Shown here: positions 1 through 5,137 of the stretch, in pieces
Layout of the letters: every line of letters begins with the position of its first letter
Position numbering within the stretch: the first letter of the stretch is position 1
From: Clostridiaceae bacterium
GTDB taxonomy: Bacteria; Bacillota; Clostridia; Monoglobales; Firm-18
Direction of reading: 5' to 3'
Length of the DNA stretch: 5,139 bases
NCBI GenBank assembly: GCA_012511915.1
Contig: JAAZFB010000063.1
Location: forward strand, 1 to 5,139
Notes under the pieces: generated by a model
The model's database searches: none
Told to the model about the DNA's origin: nothing
Seen by the model: only the letters and a program-made list of their open reading frames with translations
Translations under genes and position numbers: made by a program

Positions 1-2454
1 AGCCGGGAAATCACGGTAGAGCAAAGTCATCTTAAAAATCCGCGGGCACACGACTGCTTTGCCTACTTAAAGCAGCTGGCGGAAAAGACCAGCATAAAAG
101 ATGAAGATAACCAGAGTCTTTTAAAGATACAATATGACAAGATCACTTTTATCAGCCCCAGCAGCGTTTTGGCAAAATACTTGTCTCCTTCTGTACTTGA
201 CCCCTCCAAACCAAAGGAGCAGATGCCTATATTTCCCTTCGGATTTAACCTGAGTCAAAAACAAGCGACGGAAAAAGCTTTGACTGAACAGCTCAGTGTC
301 ATTGAAGGCCCTCCGGGGACCGGTAAGACTCAAACCATTCTCAATATTATCGCCAATGCCATTATGAATGATAAAACGGTAGCCGTAGTGTCTGGCAACA
401 ACTCAGCAACAGCAAATGTTATAGAAAAGCTGCAGAAATATGATGTGGATTTCATAGCAGCCTACCTGGGAAACAGAGCTAATAAAGAGAAATTTGTTGC
501 CGGACAAACCCAGACTTATCCTGATATGACAGCATGGACTTTGGGGACAGAAGGTTACCGGGAATTAGAAACAACGCTCATAAAAAGCGGCCAGGAATTG
601 GGAAAAATGCTCAAAGCTAAAAATGAAGCGGCTCTATTGAAGCAAGAATTATCGCAGTTATTGGTGGAAAAAGAATATTTTCTTACTTACTATAATGAAA
701 CCAATGAAAAAATACCGCCATACAAATCTTTGTACAGGCACAAAGCTAAAACCATTATGACCTTGTGGCTGGATTTTCAGAATCTGGCTGAAACAGATGA
801 AAAGGTTACATTTAAATACAAACTGAAAAATCTGCTTCGTTATGGGATCGTAAACTTTTCATTTTACAACAATCCTCATGAAACAGTTATTGCTCTTTTC
901 CAGAAGCTTTATTATGAGCGCAGGATAAAGGAAATCGAAGAAAAAATTCTGGCCTTAAACAAGCTGTTGGAAAGTTATCATTTTGACCATGCCATGCAGG
1001 AATACAGCGAAATGTCCATGAAGATTTTTAAAGCAAAGCTGGCGGAAAAATATTTCGATCGTAAAGTGCGCAGGTCGTTTACCCGGGAATCATTAAGAAA
1101 AGAATTTGCTGCTCTTATCAGCGAGTATCCGGTTATTTTGAGTACCACCTATTCTTTGAGGAGCTGTGTCAGCGACAACTATCTGTTTGATCATGTAATT
1201 ATGGATGAAGCTTCCCAGGTTGATATTGTTACTGGTGCATTGGCCTTATCCTGTGCCAGGAACGCTGTGATCGTCGGCGATCTGAAACAGCTGCCCAATG
1301 TTGTTGCTGAGGCTACTGCCGAAGAAACCAGGCGAATATATCAAAAATTTTCACTTGATAATGCCTACCAATATGAAGCAGGGAACAGCATGTTAGCCTC
1401 TATTACCAAACTGTTTGCAAATATTCCCCGCACCCTTTTGATTGAGCATTATCGCTGTCATCCTAAAATTATTGGATTTTGCAATCAAAAGTTTTATAAT
1501 AATGAGCTGATTGTTCTGACAGAAGAAAATGGCCGGGATAAACCGCTGGTTGTATATAAAACTGCCAAAGGGAATCACGCCCGAAATACCTATAATCAAA
1601 GGCAAATTGATGTGATCATGCAAGAAGTGATTCCCCAGCAGGGACTTAATGATACCGAACAATCACTGGGAATCATGTCACCATATAGACTGCAGACTGA
1701 CAAGCTTATTGAGGCGGTAGGAGATAACAATAATATCGAGATAGACACGGTTCACAAGTATCAGGGACGTGAAAGGGACATAGTCATTCTTACCACAGTT
1801 GCGAACCAGGTAAATGAATTCATCGATCAGCTGAATTTAGTAAATGTGGCAGTTTCACGGGCGGTTGACAAGCTGATTGTGGTAGTATCAGACAATGATG
1901 TGGATGAAAACTCCAATATAGGCGATCTGGTGAAATATATCGAGTATAATAATTTTGAGATCATCAACAGCAACATCTATTCAGTGTTTGATTTGCTGTA
2001 TCACAGTTATTCAAAGCAAATCTTTGAGCAAATGAAAAATAGAAAAAAAGTGTCTGAATATGAATCGGAAAACCTTATCAATGCGGTGATAGAAAAAGTG
2101 CTGGAAAATCCGGAATACAGTAACCTTGATCATGTAATGCATCAGCCGCTGAAAATGCTGATTCGTAACCCGGAGAAACTGAATGAAGCAGAAGCCAGGT
2201 TTGCTATGAACATTTTGACCCACACCGATTTTGTCATATTTAATAAACTGAATAAAATGCCGGTACTGGTGGTAGAAGTGGACGGATATGCATTCCATGC
2301 CAATAATCCCAGGCAAATGGAAAGGGATAAGATGAAGGATACTATTTTGCAAAAGTATGAAATTCCAATTTTACGGCTCAGGACCAACGAAAGCGGTGAG
2401 GAAGCCAGACTGCAAAATAAACTTGAGCAGATTTTAAAACCTGTGGCACGATGA
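1..2454 (+). CDS. SF1 Upf1/Dna2-like helicase with C-terminal PD-(D/E)XK-like nuclease domain, 5' partial
   Basis: The frame is open from base 1, so the gene begins upstream; the TTG at 169 is internal and has no ribosome binding site. The visible part is 817 residues. Numbering from base 1, it shows a Q-motif (NLSQKQ, about 83-88), Walker A GPPGTGKT (103-110), motif II DEAS (402-405), motif III GDLKQLP (426-432), motif IV EHYRCHP (482-488), motif V TVHKYQGRERD (583-593) and motif VI VNVAVSRA (614-621). This is the full ATPase/helicase core of the Upf1/Dna2 (AAA_11/AAA_12) group. About 290 residues separate motifs I and II, with charged helical, probably coiled-coil stretches near 186-232 and 304-358. 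The end (about 727-812) resembles DUF2726/Vsr-type nucleases: LNEAEARF, then D743, then VEVDG with E759 and D761, then RDKMKD and a final PILRLRTN strand. By family knowledge it should use ATP to move on or unwind nucleic acid and may cut it. The substrate is unknown. Defence or repair are both possible. The family call is firm; the nuclease activity is inferred. Confidence 0.93.
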   Translation, partial: SREITVEQSHLKNPRAHDCFAYLKQLAEKTSIKDEDNQSLLKIQYDKITFISPSSVLAKYLSPSVLDPSKPKEQMPIFPFGFNLSQKQATEKALTEQLSVIEGPPGTGKTQTILNIIANAIMNDKTVAVVSGNNSATANVIEKLQKYDVDFIAAYLGNRANKEKFVAGQTQTYPDMTAWTLGTEGYRELETTLIKSGQELGKMLKAKNEAALLKQELSQLLVEKEYFLTYYNETNEKIPPYKSLYRHKAKTIMTLWLDFQNLAETDEKVTFKYKLKNLLRYGIVNFSFYNNPHETVIALFQKLYYERRIKEIEEKILALNKLLESYHFDHAMQEYSEMSMKIFKAKLAEKYFDRKVRRSFTRESLRKEFAALISEYPVILSTTYSLRSCVSDNYLFDHVIMDEASQVDIVTGALALSCARNAVIVGDLKQLPNVVAEATAEETRRIYQKFSLDNAYQYEAGNSMLASITKLFANIPRTLLIEHYRCHPKIIGFCNQKFYNNELIVLTEENGRDKPLVVYKTAKGNHARNTYNQRQIDVIMQEVIPQQGLNDTEQSLGIMSPYRLQTDKLIEAVGDNNNIEIDTVHKYQGRERDIVILTTVANQVNEFIDQLNLVNVAVSRAVDKLIVVVSDNDVDENSNIGDLVKYIEYNNFEIINSNIYSVFDLLYHSYSKQIFEQMKNRKKVSEYESENLINAVIEKVLENPEYSNLDHVMHQPLKMLIRNPEKLNEAEARFAMNILTHTDFVIFNKLNKMPVLVVEVDGYAFHANNPRQMERDKMKDTILQKYEIPILRLRTNESGEEARLQNKLEQILKPVAR

Positions 2455-2507
2455 TTTGTGTACTGACAGCAATACTGCCGAAAATTGATTAAAGGAAGTG
2501 CATCTTT

Positions 2508-2786
2508 ATGCCGGATATAAGTAATATAAAAATATTGCTGCTTTATTTTATTATTATAAACATTATTGGCCTGGTTCTTTTCGGCTTGGACAAGCGTCGC
2601 GCAAAAAGAGGCGCCTGGAGAGTACGGGAACGGGATTTATTCCTGGTGGCTATTGCAGGCGGTTCCCTGGGCGGCTTGCTGGGAATGTACTTATTCCGCC
2701 ATAAGACCCAGCATCTGAAATTCAAATTAGGTTTTCCGCTGATTATTTTGCTGCAGCTTGCCCTCTTGTTTTACATAAACCAATAA
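2508..2786 (+). CDS. DUF1294 family small membrane protein
   Basis: A complete 92-residue protein. The ATG is chosen because AAGGAAG (2492-2498) lies 9 bases upstream. It matches the DUF1294 pattern: an N-terminal membrane helix (about 7-26), the DKRRAKR patch with D28-K29, WRVRE (37-41), a glycine-rich second helix GGSLGGLLGM (51-60), RHKTQ (64-68) followed by KF (71-72), and a third helix (about 74-91). Length is typical for the stand-alone family, which occurs in many bacteria, sometimes fused to a cold-shock domain; none is present here. The function is not established. It starts 53 bases after the helicase stop on the same strand and no terminator was seen between them, so co-transcription is possible, but DUF1294 genes are common loners and the link may be chance. 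Confidence 0.9.
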   Translation: MPDISNIKILLLYFIIINIIGLVLFGLDKRRAKRGAWRVRERDLFLVAIAGGSLGGLLGMYLFRHKTQHLKFKLGFPLIILLQLALLFYINQ

Positions 2787-2815
2787 AGACAGGGTTTCAG
2801 CACTAAAAGTCACAT

Positions 2816-2851
2816 AAAGAAGGAGCACAAACATGACGATGACACTTCGAT
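2816..2851 (+). repeat. Direct repeat copy A: ribosome binding site plus start of a GNAT gene
   Basis: This 36-base stretch matches 4938-4973 at 33 of 36 positions by direct reading. It contains the ribosome binding site AGAAGGAG (2818-2825), a 7-base spacer, the ATG at 2833 and the first six codons (MTMTLR) of a GNAT acetyltransferase gene. In this copy the acetyltransferase sequence continues beyond the repeat. Confidence 0.8.
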
Positions 2852-3031
2852 CAGAGGAAGAGAAAGATTTTAGAGCGGTTGAAAATCTGACTAGAGAGGC
2901 ATTTTGGAATTTATATCGGCCTGGCTGCAGTGAACATTATGTTTTACACCAATTTAGAAGGTCGCCCGGAGTTAAAAGAACTTGATTTTGTGGCAGAATT
3001 TGACGGGGAAATAGTGGCCAATATTGTATAA
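2833..3031 (+). pseudogene. GNAT N-acetyltransferase, frameshifted and 3'-truncated remnant
   Basis: The ATG at 2833 follows a strong AGAAGGAG site. The first frame gives 50 residues including DFRAVENLTREAFWNLYRPG and EHYVLH, then stops at TGA 2983-2985. A second frame, entered around 2950, continues the same protein as RPELKELDFVAEFDGEIVAN and stops at TAA 3029-3031. Together they follow the opening of clostridial GNAT proteins, whose usual order is a TREAFWNLY..PGC.EH..LH segment, then ELDFVAE.DG.IVGNIVY. The acetyl-CoA binding motif (Q/RxxGxG/A) and the rest of the fold, about 100 residues, are missing; downstream comes the end of a minus-strand gene. It therefore cannot make an active enzyme. 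The frameshift alone could be a sequencing error, but the missing 3' half could not. The intact relatives acetylate small molecules or proteins; the substrate here is unknown. Confidence 0.8.
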
Positions 3032-3073
3032 AAGACTGCTTGGCAATTTCCCAACATGAGTTGTTTTTACAGG

Positions 3074-3718
3074 CTATGATTCAAGTTTCTGGTTTGCAAC
3101 AAACAGGTAGGCTCCATTTTTCTCCTGCAGGGTAAGCACTTTGTATCCGTCGCAGAAAAACTTGTCGTTATAGAAAAGTCGAATTATATCGCCTTCACGC
3201 TCTCCGCCGGAAAAGTTGATGCTTCCTCGATAGTTTGTATCACCATGAAAGTAATAGTAAGCATCATATTGAGACAGATAAACGAAATGCTCCAGTTCGA
3301 TTTCATTGGTATCGTCAAGAGTTATGCCCATACACTCTGTAAGTATTTTATTCATATTAGAGCAGCTGATTTTCTCGCAAGGGCATAGGAGATCGTCAAT
3401 ACTGCCTGCAATACCGCTTTTCGTCATGACAGCTGTCAGTTCATCTTCTGTTATTGTTTCGACTATACCACTGCCACAGTAGAATAATTCAAACAGGTCA
3501 ATATTTGCAGGTTCGTCGTAAAGAGAACTCAGAAATTGATTGCGGATATTCATATAATTTCCATTGAAAAACGAATCACCGTTAAAATAGGCGAGTTCTT
3601 CTTCAGGCAATGATATTGCTTCCGTTGTATTAGATTGGGGTGTTACCGGCTTTCCGCATCCCACCAACAAAGTCATTATACAAACCAGAGTAAATATCAA
3701 TATCATAATCTTTTTCAT
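3074..3718 (-). CDS. Cysteine-rich putative lipoprotein, function unknown
   Basis: A complete 214-residue protein on the minus strand. The ATG (3716-3718) is preceded by an AGAAGGT ribosome binding site (complement 3725-3731). Residues 1-20 form a lipoprotein signal peptide: KK, a hydrophobic core, then the lipobox LVGC with Cys21 as the lipidated residue, so the mature protein should sit on the outer face of the cytoplasmic membrane. A short polar linker (about 24-40) leads to a single globular domain. Beyond Cys21 the mature part has six cysteines (81, 112, 114, 119, 129, 189), including a CPCEKISC cluster, and a tyrosine-rich stretch YDAYYYFHGDTNYRG (151-165). It resembles unnamed hypothetical lipoproteins of Clostridia as far as I can judge from memory; I know no assigned function. 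It is transcribed against its left neighbours and has its own promoter and leader. Confidence 0.88.
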   Translation of the reverse strand: MKKIMILIFTLVCIMTLLVGCGKPVTPQSNTTEAISLPEEELAYFNGDSFFNGNYMNIRNQFLSSLYDEPANIDLFELFYCGSGIVETITEDELTAVMTKSGIAGSIDDLLCPCEKISCSNMNKILTECMGITLDDTNEIELEHFVYLSQYDAYYYFHGDTNYRGSINFSGGEREGDIIRLFYNDKFFCDGYKVLTLQEKNGAYLFVANQKLES

Positions 3719-3735
3719 ATTCTTACCTTCTGTTC

Positions 3736-3787
3736 AAAAAATGGCCGACTATCTGATCTTTTAGATGGAGAAATAGCGTAGGTCGGC
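3736..3787 (-). promoter_or_regulatory. Attenuator-like hairpin with U-run in the lipoprotein gene leader
   Basis: Read on the minus strand, GCCGAC (3787-3782) can pair with GTCGGC (3749-3744). Allowing a bulged C extends the stem by about two or three base pairs, and a small inner stem ATCT/AGAT lies in the loop. The stem is followed by CA and then six T (complement 3736-3741), directly ahead of the ribosome binding site. A competing upstream pairing is possible: GGTaCGG (complement 3794-3800) with CCGACC (complement 3781-3786), which would use the left arm of the terminator stem. This has the layout of a transcription attenuator, but the loop is large (about 32 bases) and the stem short, so it may be fortuitous. 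No known riboswitch or T-box core sequence was recognised. Confidence 0.4.
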
Positions 3788-3827
3788 TCATAACCGTACC
3801 TATAGCCTACCCCGATGTATTTTACTG

Positions 3828-3836
3828 ATTATACCA
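3828..3836 (-). promoter_or_regulatory. Extended -10 promoter for the lipoprotein gene
   Basis: The minus strand reads TGGTATAAT, a perfect TATAAT (complement 3828-3833) with the TGn extension typical of extended -10 promoters. No good -35 box is found 16-18 bases upstream; a TTGATT lies 21 bases upstream, too far for the usual spacing. Transcription would start near 3821, leaving a leader of roughly 100 bases before the ATG at 3718. The motif is clear; promoter activity is inferred. Confidence 0.6.
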
Positions 3837-3860
3837 ACATTCTTCTTCGAGCATAATCAA

Positions 3861-3884
3861 AAATCCTGCTCCTGCCCAGGATTT
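3861..3884. terminator. Perfect 8-bp inverted repeat, possible terminator or operator
   Basis: AAATCCTG (3861-3868) and CAGGATTT (3877-3884) are perfect reverse complements around an 8-base loop. On the minus strand the right side reads CAGGATTTTTG, a short U-run; on the + strand the hairpin is followed by CAATTTTTA. It sits just upstream of the lipoprotein promoter, so it could be a weak bidirectional terminator or a protein-binding palindrome. The sequence does not decide between these. Confidence 0.4.
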
Positions 3885-3903
3885 CAATTTTTATCAAAAT
3901 AGC

Positions 3904-3935
3904 GCTCCAAGGAAGGTTTGCTTTGGAGTCTTTTT
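3904..3935 (+). terminator. Rho-independent terminator-like hairpin, + strand
   Basis: CTCCAA (3905-3910) pairs with TTGGAG (3923-3928), and G3904-T3929 can add a wobble pair. A loop of about 12 bases separates the arms, and TCTTTTT follows directly (T-run 3931-3935). This is the classic stem plus U-run layout for transcription moving rightwards. No intact + strand gene lies immediately upstream, so it may be a leftover from a lost gene or may insulate the gene at 4055 from read-through. Confidence 0.5.
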
Positions 3936-4054
3936 GGCATTTAGGGATAACAACAAATAAATCAAAAGTGTAAAGGAAATGCATGGCCAATGTGGAAGTG
4001 GAAAGTGTATATGAGAAACAGCCTTAATATGCAGCAACCAAAGGAGAATTTGTT

Positions 4055-4606
4055 ATGGAAAATAGAAAGATAAAAAGGACATTATTATTTTCAGTTGTTA
4101 TTATTGGATTGGCTTTGTTAAGTTTATATACTTATGCTGCTTCGGAAAAGGTAGGTAAGGAGATCTCTTATGAAATTCCACAAGTTGTTAAGGATAAAAA
4201 TCTAGGCGCTGAGTTGCCATTTATCGTGTACGAGTCCGAGCATCAACTAGTTTTTTATAATTATATGGGGATTTTTATTTATGACCTTGACAGTGCAGCT
4301 ATGGTCAAAGCATTTATACCTGCCAATTTGCAATTTTACCATGATCAGGCTACTGCAGTTGACTTTGATAAAGAGGAGAAGGCTATTAGGATTTATAACT
4401 TTTCAACTCAAAATGATTATTTTTATGTCTACCACATCAATGATGATAAGTTTTACCAATACCCAATAGACCAGTGGCAGGAAATTCAAGATAAACCAAA
4501 AGTAACGGGCAGAATGGACACCAGTGACTGGTCTGCCTGGAATTTATTCTACATTTCTGAGTTGACAGGTGAAAAATATTATCCTTTTAGGAGCATCGTT
4601 AAATGA
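4055..4606 (+). CDS. Exported or membrane-anchored protein, function unknown
   Basis: A complete 183-residue protein. The ATG is supported by AAGGAG (4041-4046) 8 bases upstream. The N-terminus has basic residues (RKIKR), a hydrophobic segment at about 9-25 and then TYAASEK, where a signal peptidase could cut after A29 or S30; without cleavage it would be a single-pass membrane protein with the body outside. The rest is rich in aromatic and beta-forming residues, with blocks such as GIFIYDLDSAAMVKAFIP and FYVYHINDDKFYQYPID that look like beta-propeller or repeated beta-sheet blades. That fold is my inference from the strand pattern only. There are no cysteines and no catalytic motif I recognise. 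It has no co-directional intact partner: the next + strand feature is a broken HRDC fragment about 100 bases on. Confidence 0.85.
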   Translation: MENRKIKRTLLFSVVIIGLALLSLYTYAASEKVGKEISYEIPQVVKDKNLGAELPFIVYESEHQLVFYNYMGIFIYDLDSAAMVKAFIPANLQFYHDQATAVDFDKEEKAIRIYNFSTQNDYFYVYHINDDKFYQYPIDQWQEIQDKPKVTGRMDTSDWSAWNLFYISELTGEKYYPFRSIVK

Positions 4607-4704
4607 CTTTATTTTTTCTTCTGTATGACCGTCAAGTTAATCAGGTATTGATTCATTCCGGACAAGGGTAAGGAAGAGCAGCCGCAACCGACCCCAACTC
4701 ATCG

Positions 4705-4935
4705 GTGCCAATTGAAGACACGCCGATTTACAAAGAGTTGCGTGAGTACAGAATTGTTAAAAGCCGGGAAGAAAGAATTAAAGCATACTACATATATAAC
4801 AATGCTCAGATGGAACAGATTATTGCCGAAATGCCGGAAACATATGGAGAACTGATGCAAATCAAAGGTTTTGCAGATAAGAATTGCAGCAAATATGGAG
4901 ATGCCATTATAGACATTGTTAAGAAACATAAATAG
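4705..4935 (+). pseudogene. Orphan HRDC domain, remnant of a RecQ-like or other helicase gene
   Basis: The frame is open from 4672 after a TAA at 4669-4671. The first possible start is GTG 4705, with no ribosome binding site. The 76 residues read as one HRDC domain (helicase and RNase D C-terminal): IYKELREYRIVKSREERIKA, then YYIYNNAQMEQIIAEMP, then ELMQIKGFADKNCSKYGDAI and a terminal VKKHK. This matches the usual pattern of L..WR...A...G.PAY.I..D..L..IA...P, then L..I.G.G..K...YG..IL. In intact proteins the domain binds nucleic acid at the C-terminus of RecQ, some UvrD-like helicases and RNase D. No helicase core is present upstream here, so it is most likely the 3' stub of a deleted gene. 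A second frame (4652-4694) reads FIPDKGKEEQPQPTPT, which could be the lost linker joined by a frameshift. A stand-alone HRDC protein is the alternative. Confidence 0.7.
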
Positions 4936-4937
4936 GA

Positions 4938-4973
4938 AAAGAAGGAGCACAAATATGACGATCACCCTTCGAT
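4938..4973 (+). repeat. Direct repeat copy B: second GNAT gene start
   Basis: This 36-base stretch matches 2816-2851 at 33 of 36 positions and carries the same ribosome binding site, spacing, ATG (4955) and opening codons (MTITLR). The match ends at 4973. All three differences lie near or after the start codon, at equivalent positions 17, 26 and 29 of the repeat. Confidence 0.8.
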
Positions 4974-5005
4974 TCGCAATGAGACCTCGGACTCTTTTCT
5001 CATGA
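4955..5005 (+). pseudogene. GNAT acetyltransferase start, second remnant (16 codons)
   Basis: The ATG follows AGAAGGAG by the same distance as in the copy at 2833. Only MTITLR is shared with the acetyltransferase; the frame then runs through unrelated sequence (FAMRPRTLFS) to TGA 5003-5005. Nothing of the enzyme fold remains. The sequence change just after 4973 marks a deletion or recombination joint, because the 3' end of a minus-strand gene lies only 27 bases further on. It is a fragment, recognised only by comparison with the longer copy in this window. Confidence 0.6.
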
Positions 5006-5137
5006 TTTTAAGGGTAAGTCATGTTTTAAAACTAACAATTCGCGAACATTTTTCAGGACTGCTTCGCTTTCCACCTTTATCATGAGCCATTTGGTGCCGT
5101 TAAATGGGCGAGCCGATCTTACTATATCCAGAACTGC
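5000..5137 (-). CDS. DUF3788-like protein, C-terminal end, partial at the window edge
   Basis: The minus strand is open from 5137 to a TGA at complement 5000-5002, giving 45 residues. They include ARPFNGTKWLMIKVESEA and VLKNVRELLVLKHDLPLK. This resembles the end of DUF3788 proteins, small soluble proteins of about 120-140 residues whose last part typically runs ..GKWL.I.V.....L.D...L...K..P. The N-terminal two thirds would lie to the right of the window. The function of the family is not established. The assignment is from memory of the pattern and could be wrong in the family name; that the frame is coding is more secure, because the residue pattern is protein-like and the other two frames of that strand stop early. 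Confidence 0.6.
   Translation of the reverse strand, partial: AVLDIVRSARPFNGTKWLMIKVESEAVLKNVRELLVLKHDLPLKS

Larger units (their letters stand above)
3719..4054. other. 336-base intergenic region between divergent genes
   Basis: This gap separates the minus-strand lipoprotein gene from the + strand gene at 4055. Its left half carries the lipoprotein promoter and leader. The middle carries two hairpins (3861-3884 and 3904-3935). The right half (3936-4040) shows no convincing promoter: TTGGCA at 3935-3940 is a fair -35, but the only candidate at 17 bases spacing is ATAAAT, a poor -10. All reading frames are short and lack ribosome binding sites with correct spacing, so no protein gene is supported. 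Confidence 0.7.

Noticed and set aside
169..171. TTG as the start codon of the helicase gene
   Set aside because: The frame is open to base 1, there is no ribosome binding site, and a start here would leave the gene without its N-terminal region.
121..333. Minus-strand ORF opposite the start of the helicase frame
   Set aside because: It lies antisense to a clearly coding helicase segment including Walker A, has no ribosome binding site and no recognisable domain.
1393..1662. Minus-strand ORF of 89 codons
   Set aside because: It is a shadow of the helicase gene around motif IV; the composition is that of reversed codons and no family pattern is present.
2011..2387. Two overlapping minus-strand ORFs opposite the nuclease domain
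   Set aside because: Both are antisense to the conserved DUF2726-like domain and lack start signals.
2543..2725. Minus-strand ORF opposite the DUF1294 gene
   Set aside because: The + strand carries the full family pattern, so this is a shadow frame.
3052..3068. CAAC-ATGA-GTTG hairpin followed by TTTTT between the GNAT remnant and the lipoprotein gene
   Set aside because: The stem has only four base pairs, too weak to call a terminator.
3777..3902. + strand frame of about 40 codons without stop in the intergenic region
   Set aside because: It has no ribosome binding site and no protein-like pattern, and it overlaps the promoter and palindrome on the other strand.
3979..4014. Tiny + strand ORF (11 residues, MHGQCGSGKCI) before the gene at 4055
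   Set aside because: The AAAGGA stretch is only about one base from the ATG, so it cannot act as its ribosome binding site, and the frame is short enough to be chance.
4281..4469. Nested + strand ORF of 62 codons
   Set aside because: It lies in another frame inside the gene at 4055 and has no start signal of its own.
4699..4965. Minus-strand hydrophobic ORF of 88 codons
   Set aside because: It is antisense to the HRDC domain; the hydrophobic look comes from reversing lysine- and glutamate-rich codons.
4981..4999. GAGACCTCGGACTC imperfect palindrome with a following T-rich stretch
   Set aside because: The mismatch at its centre and a loop of two to four bases make a stable hairpin unlikely.
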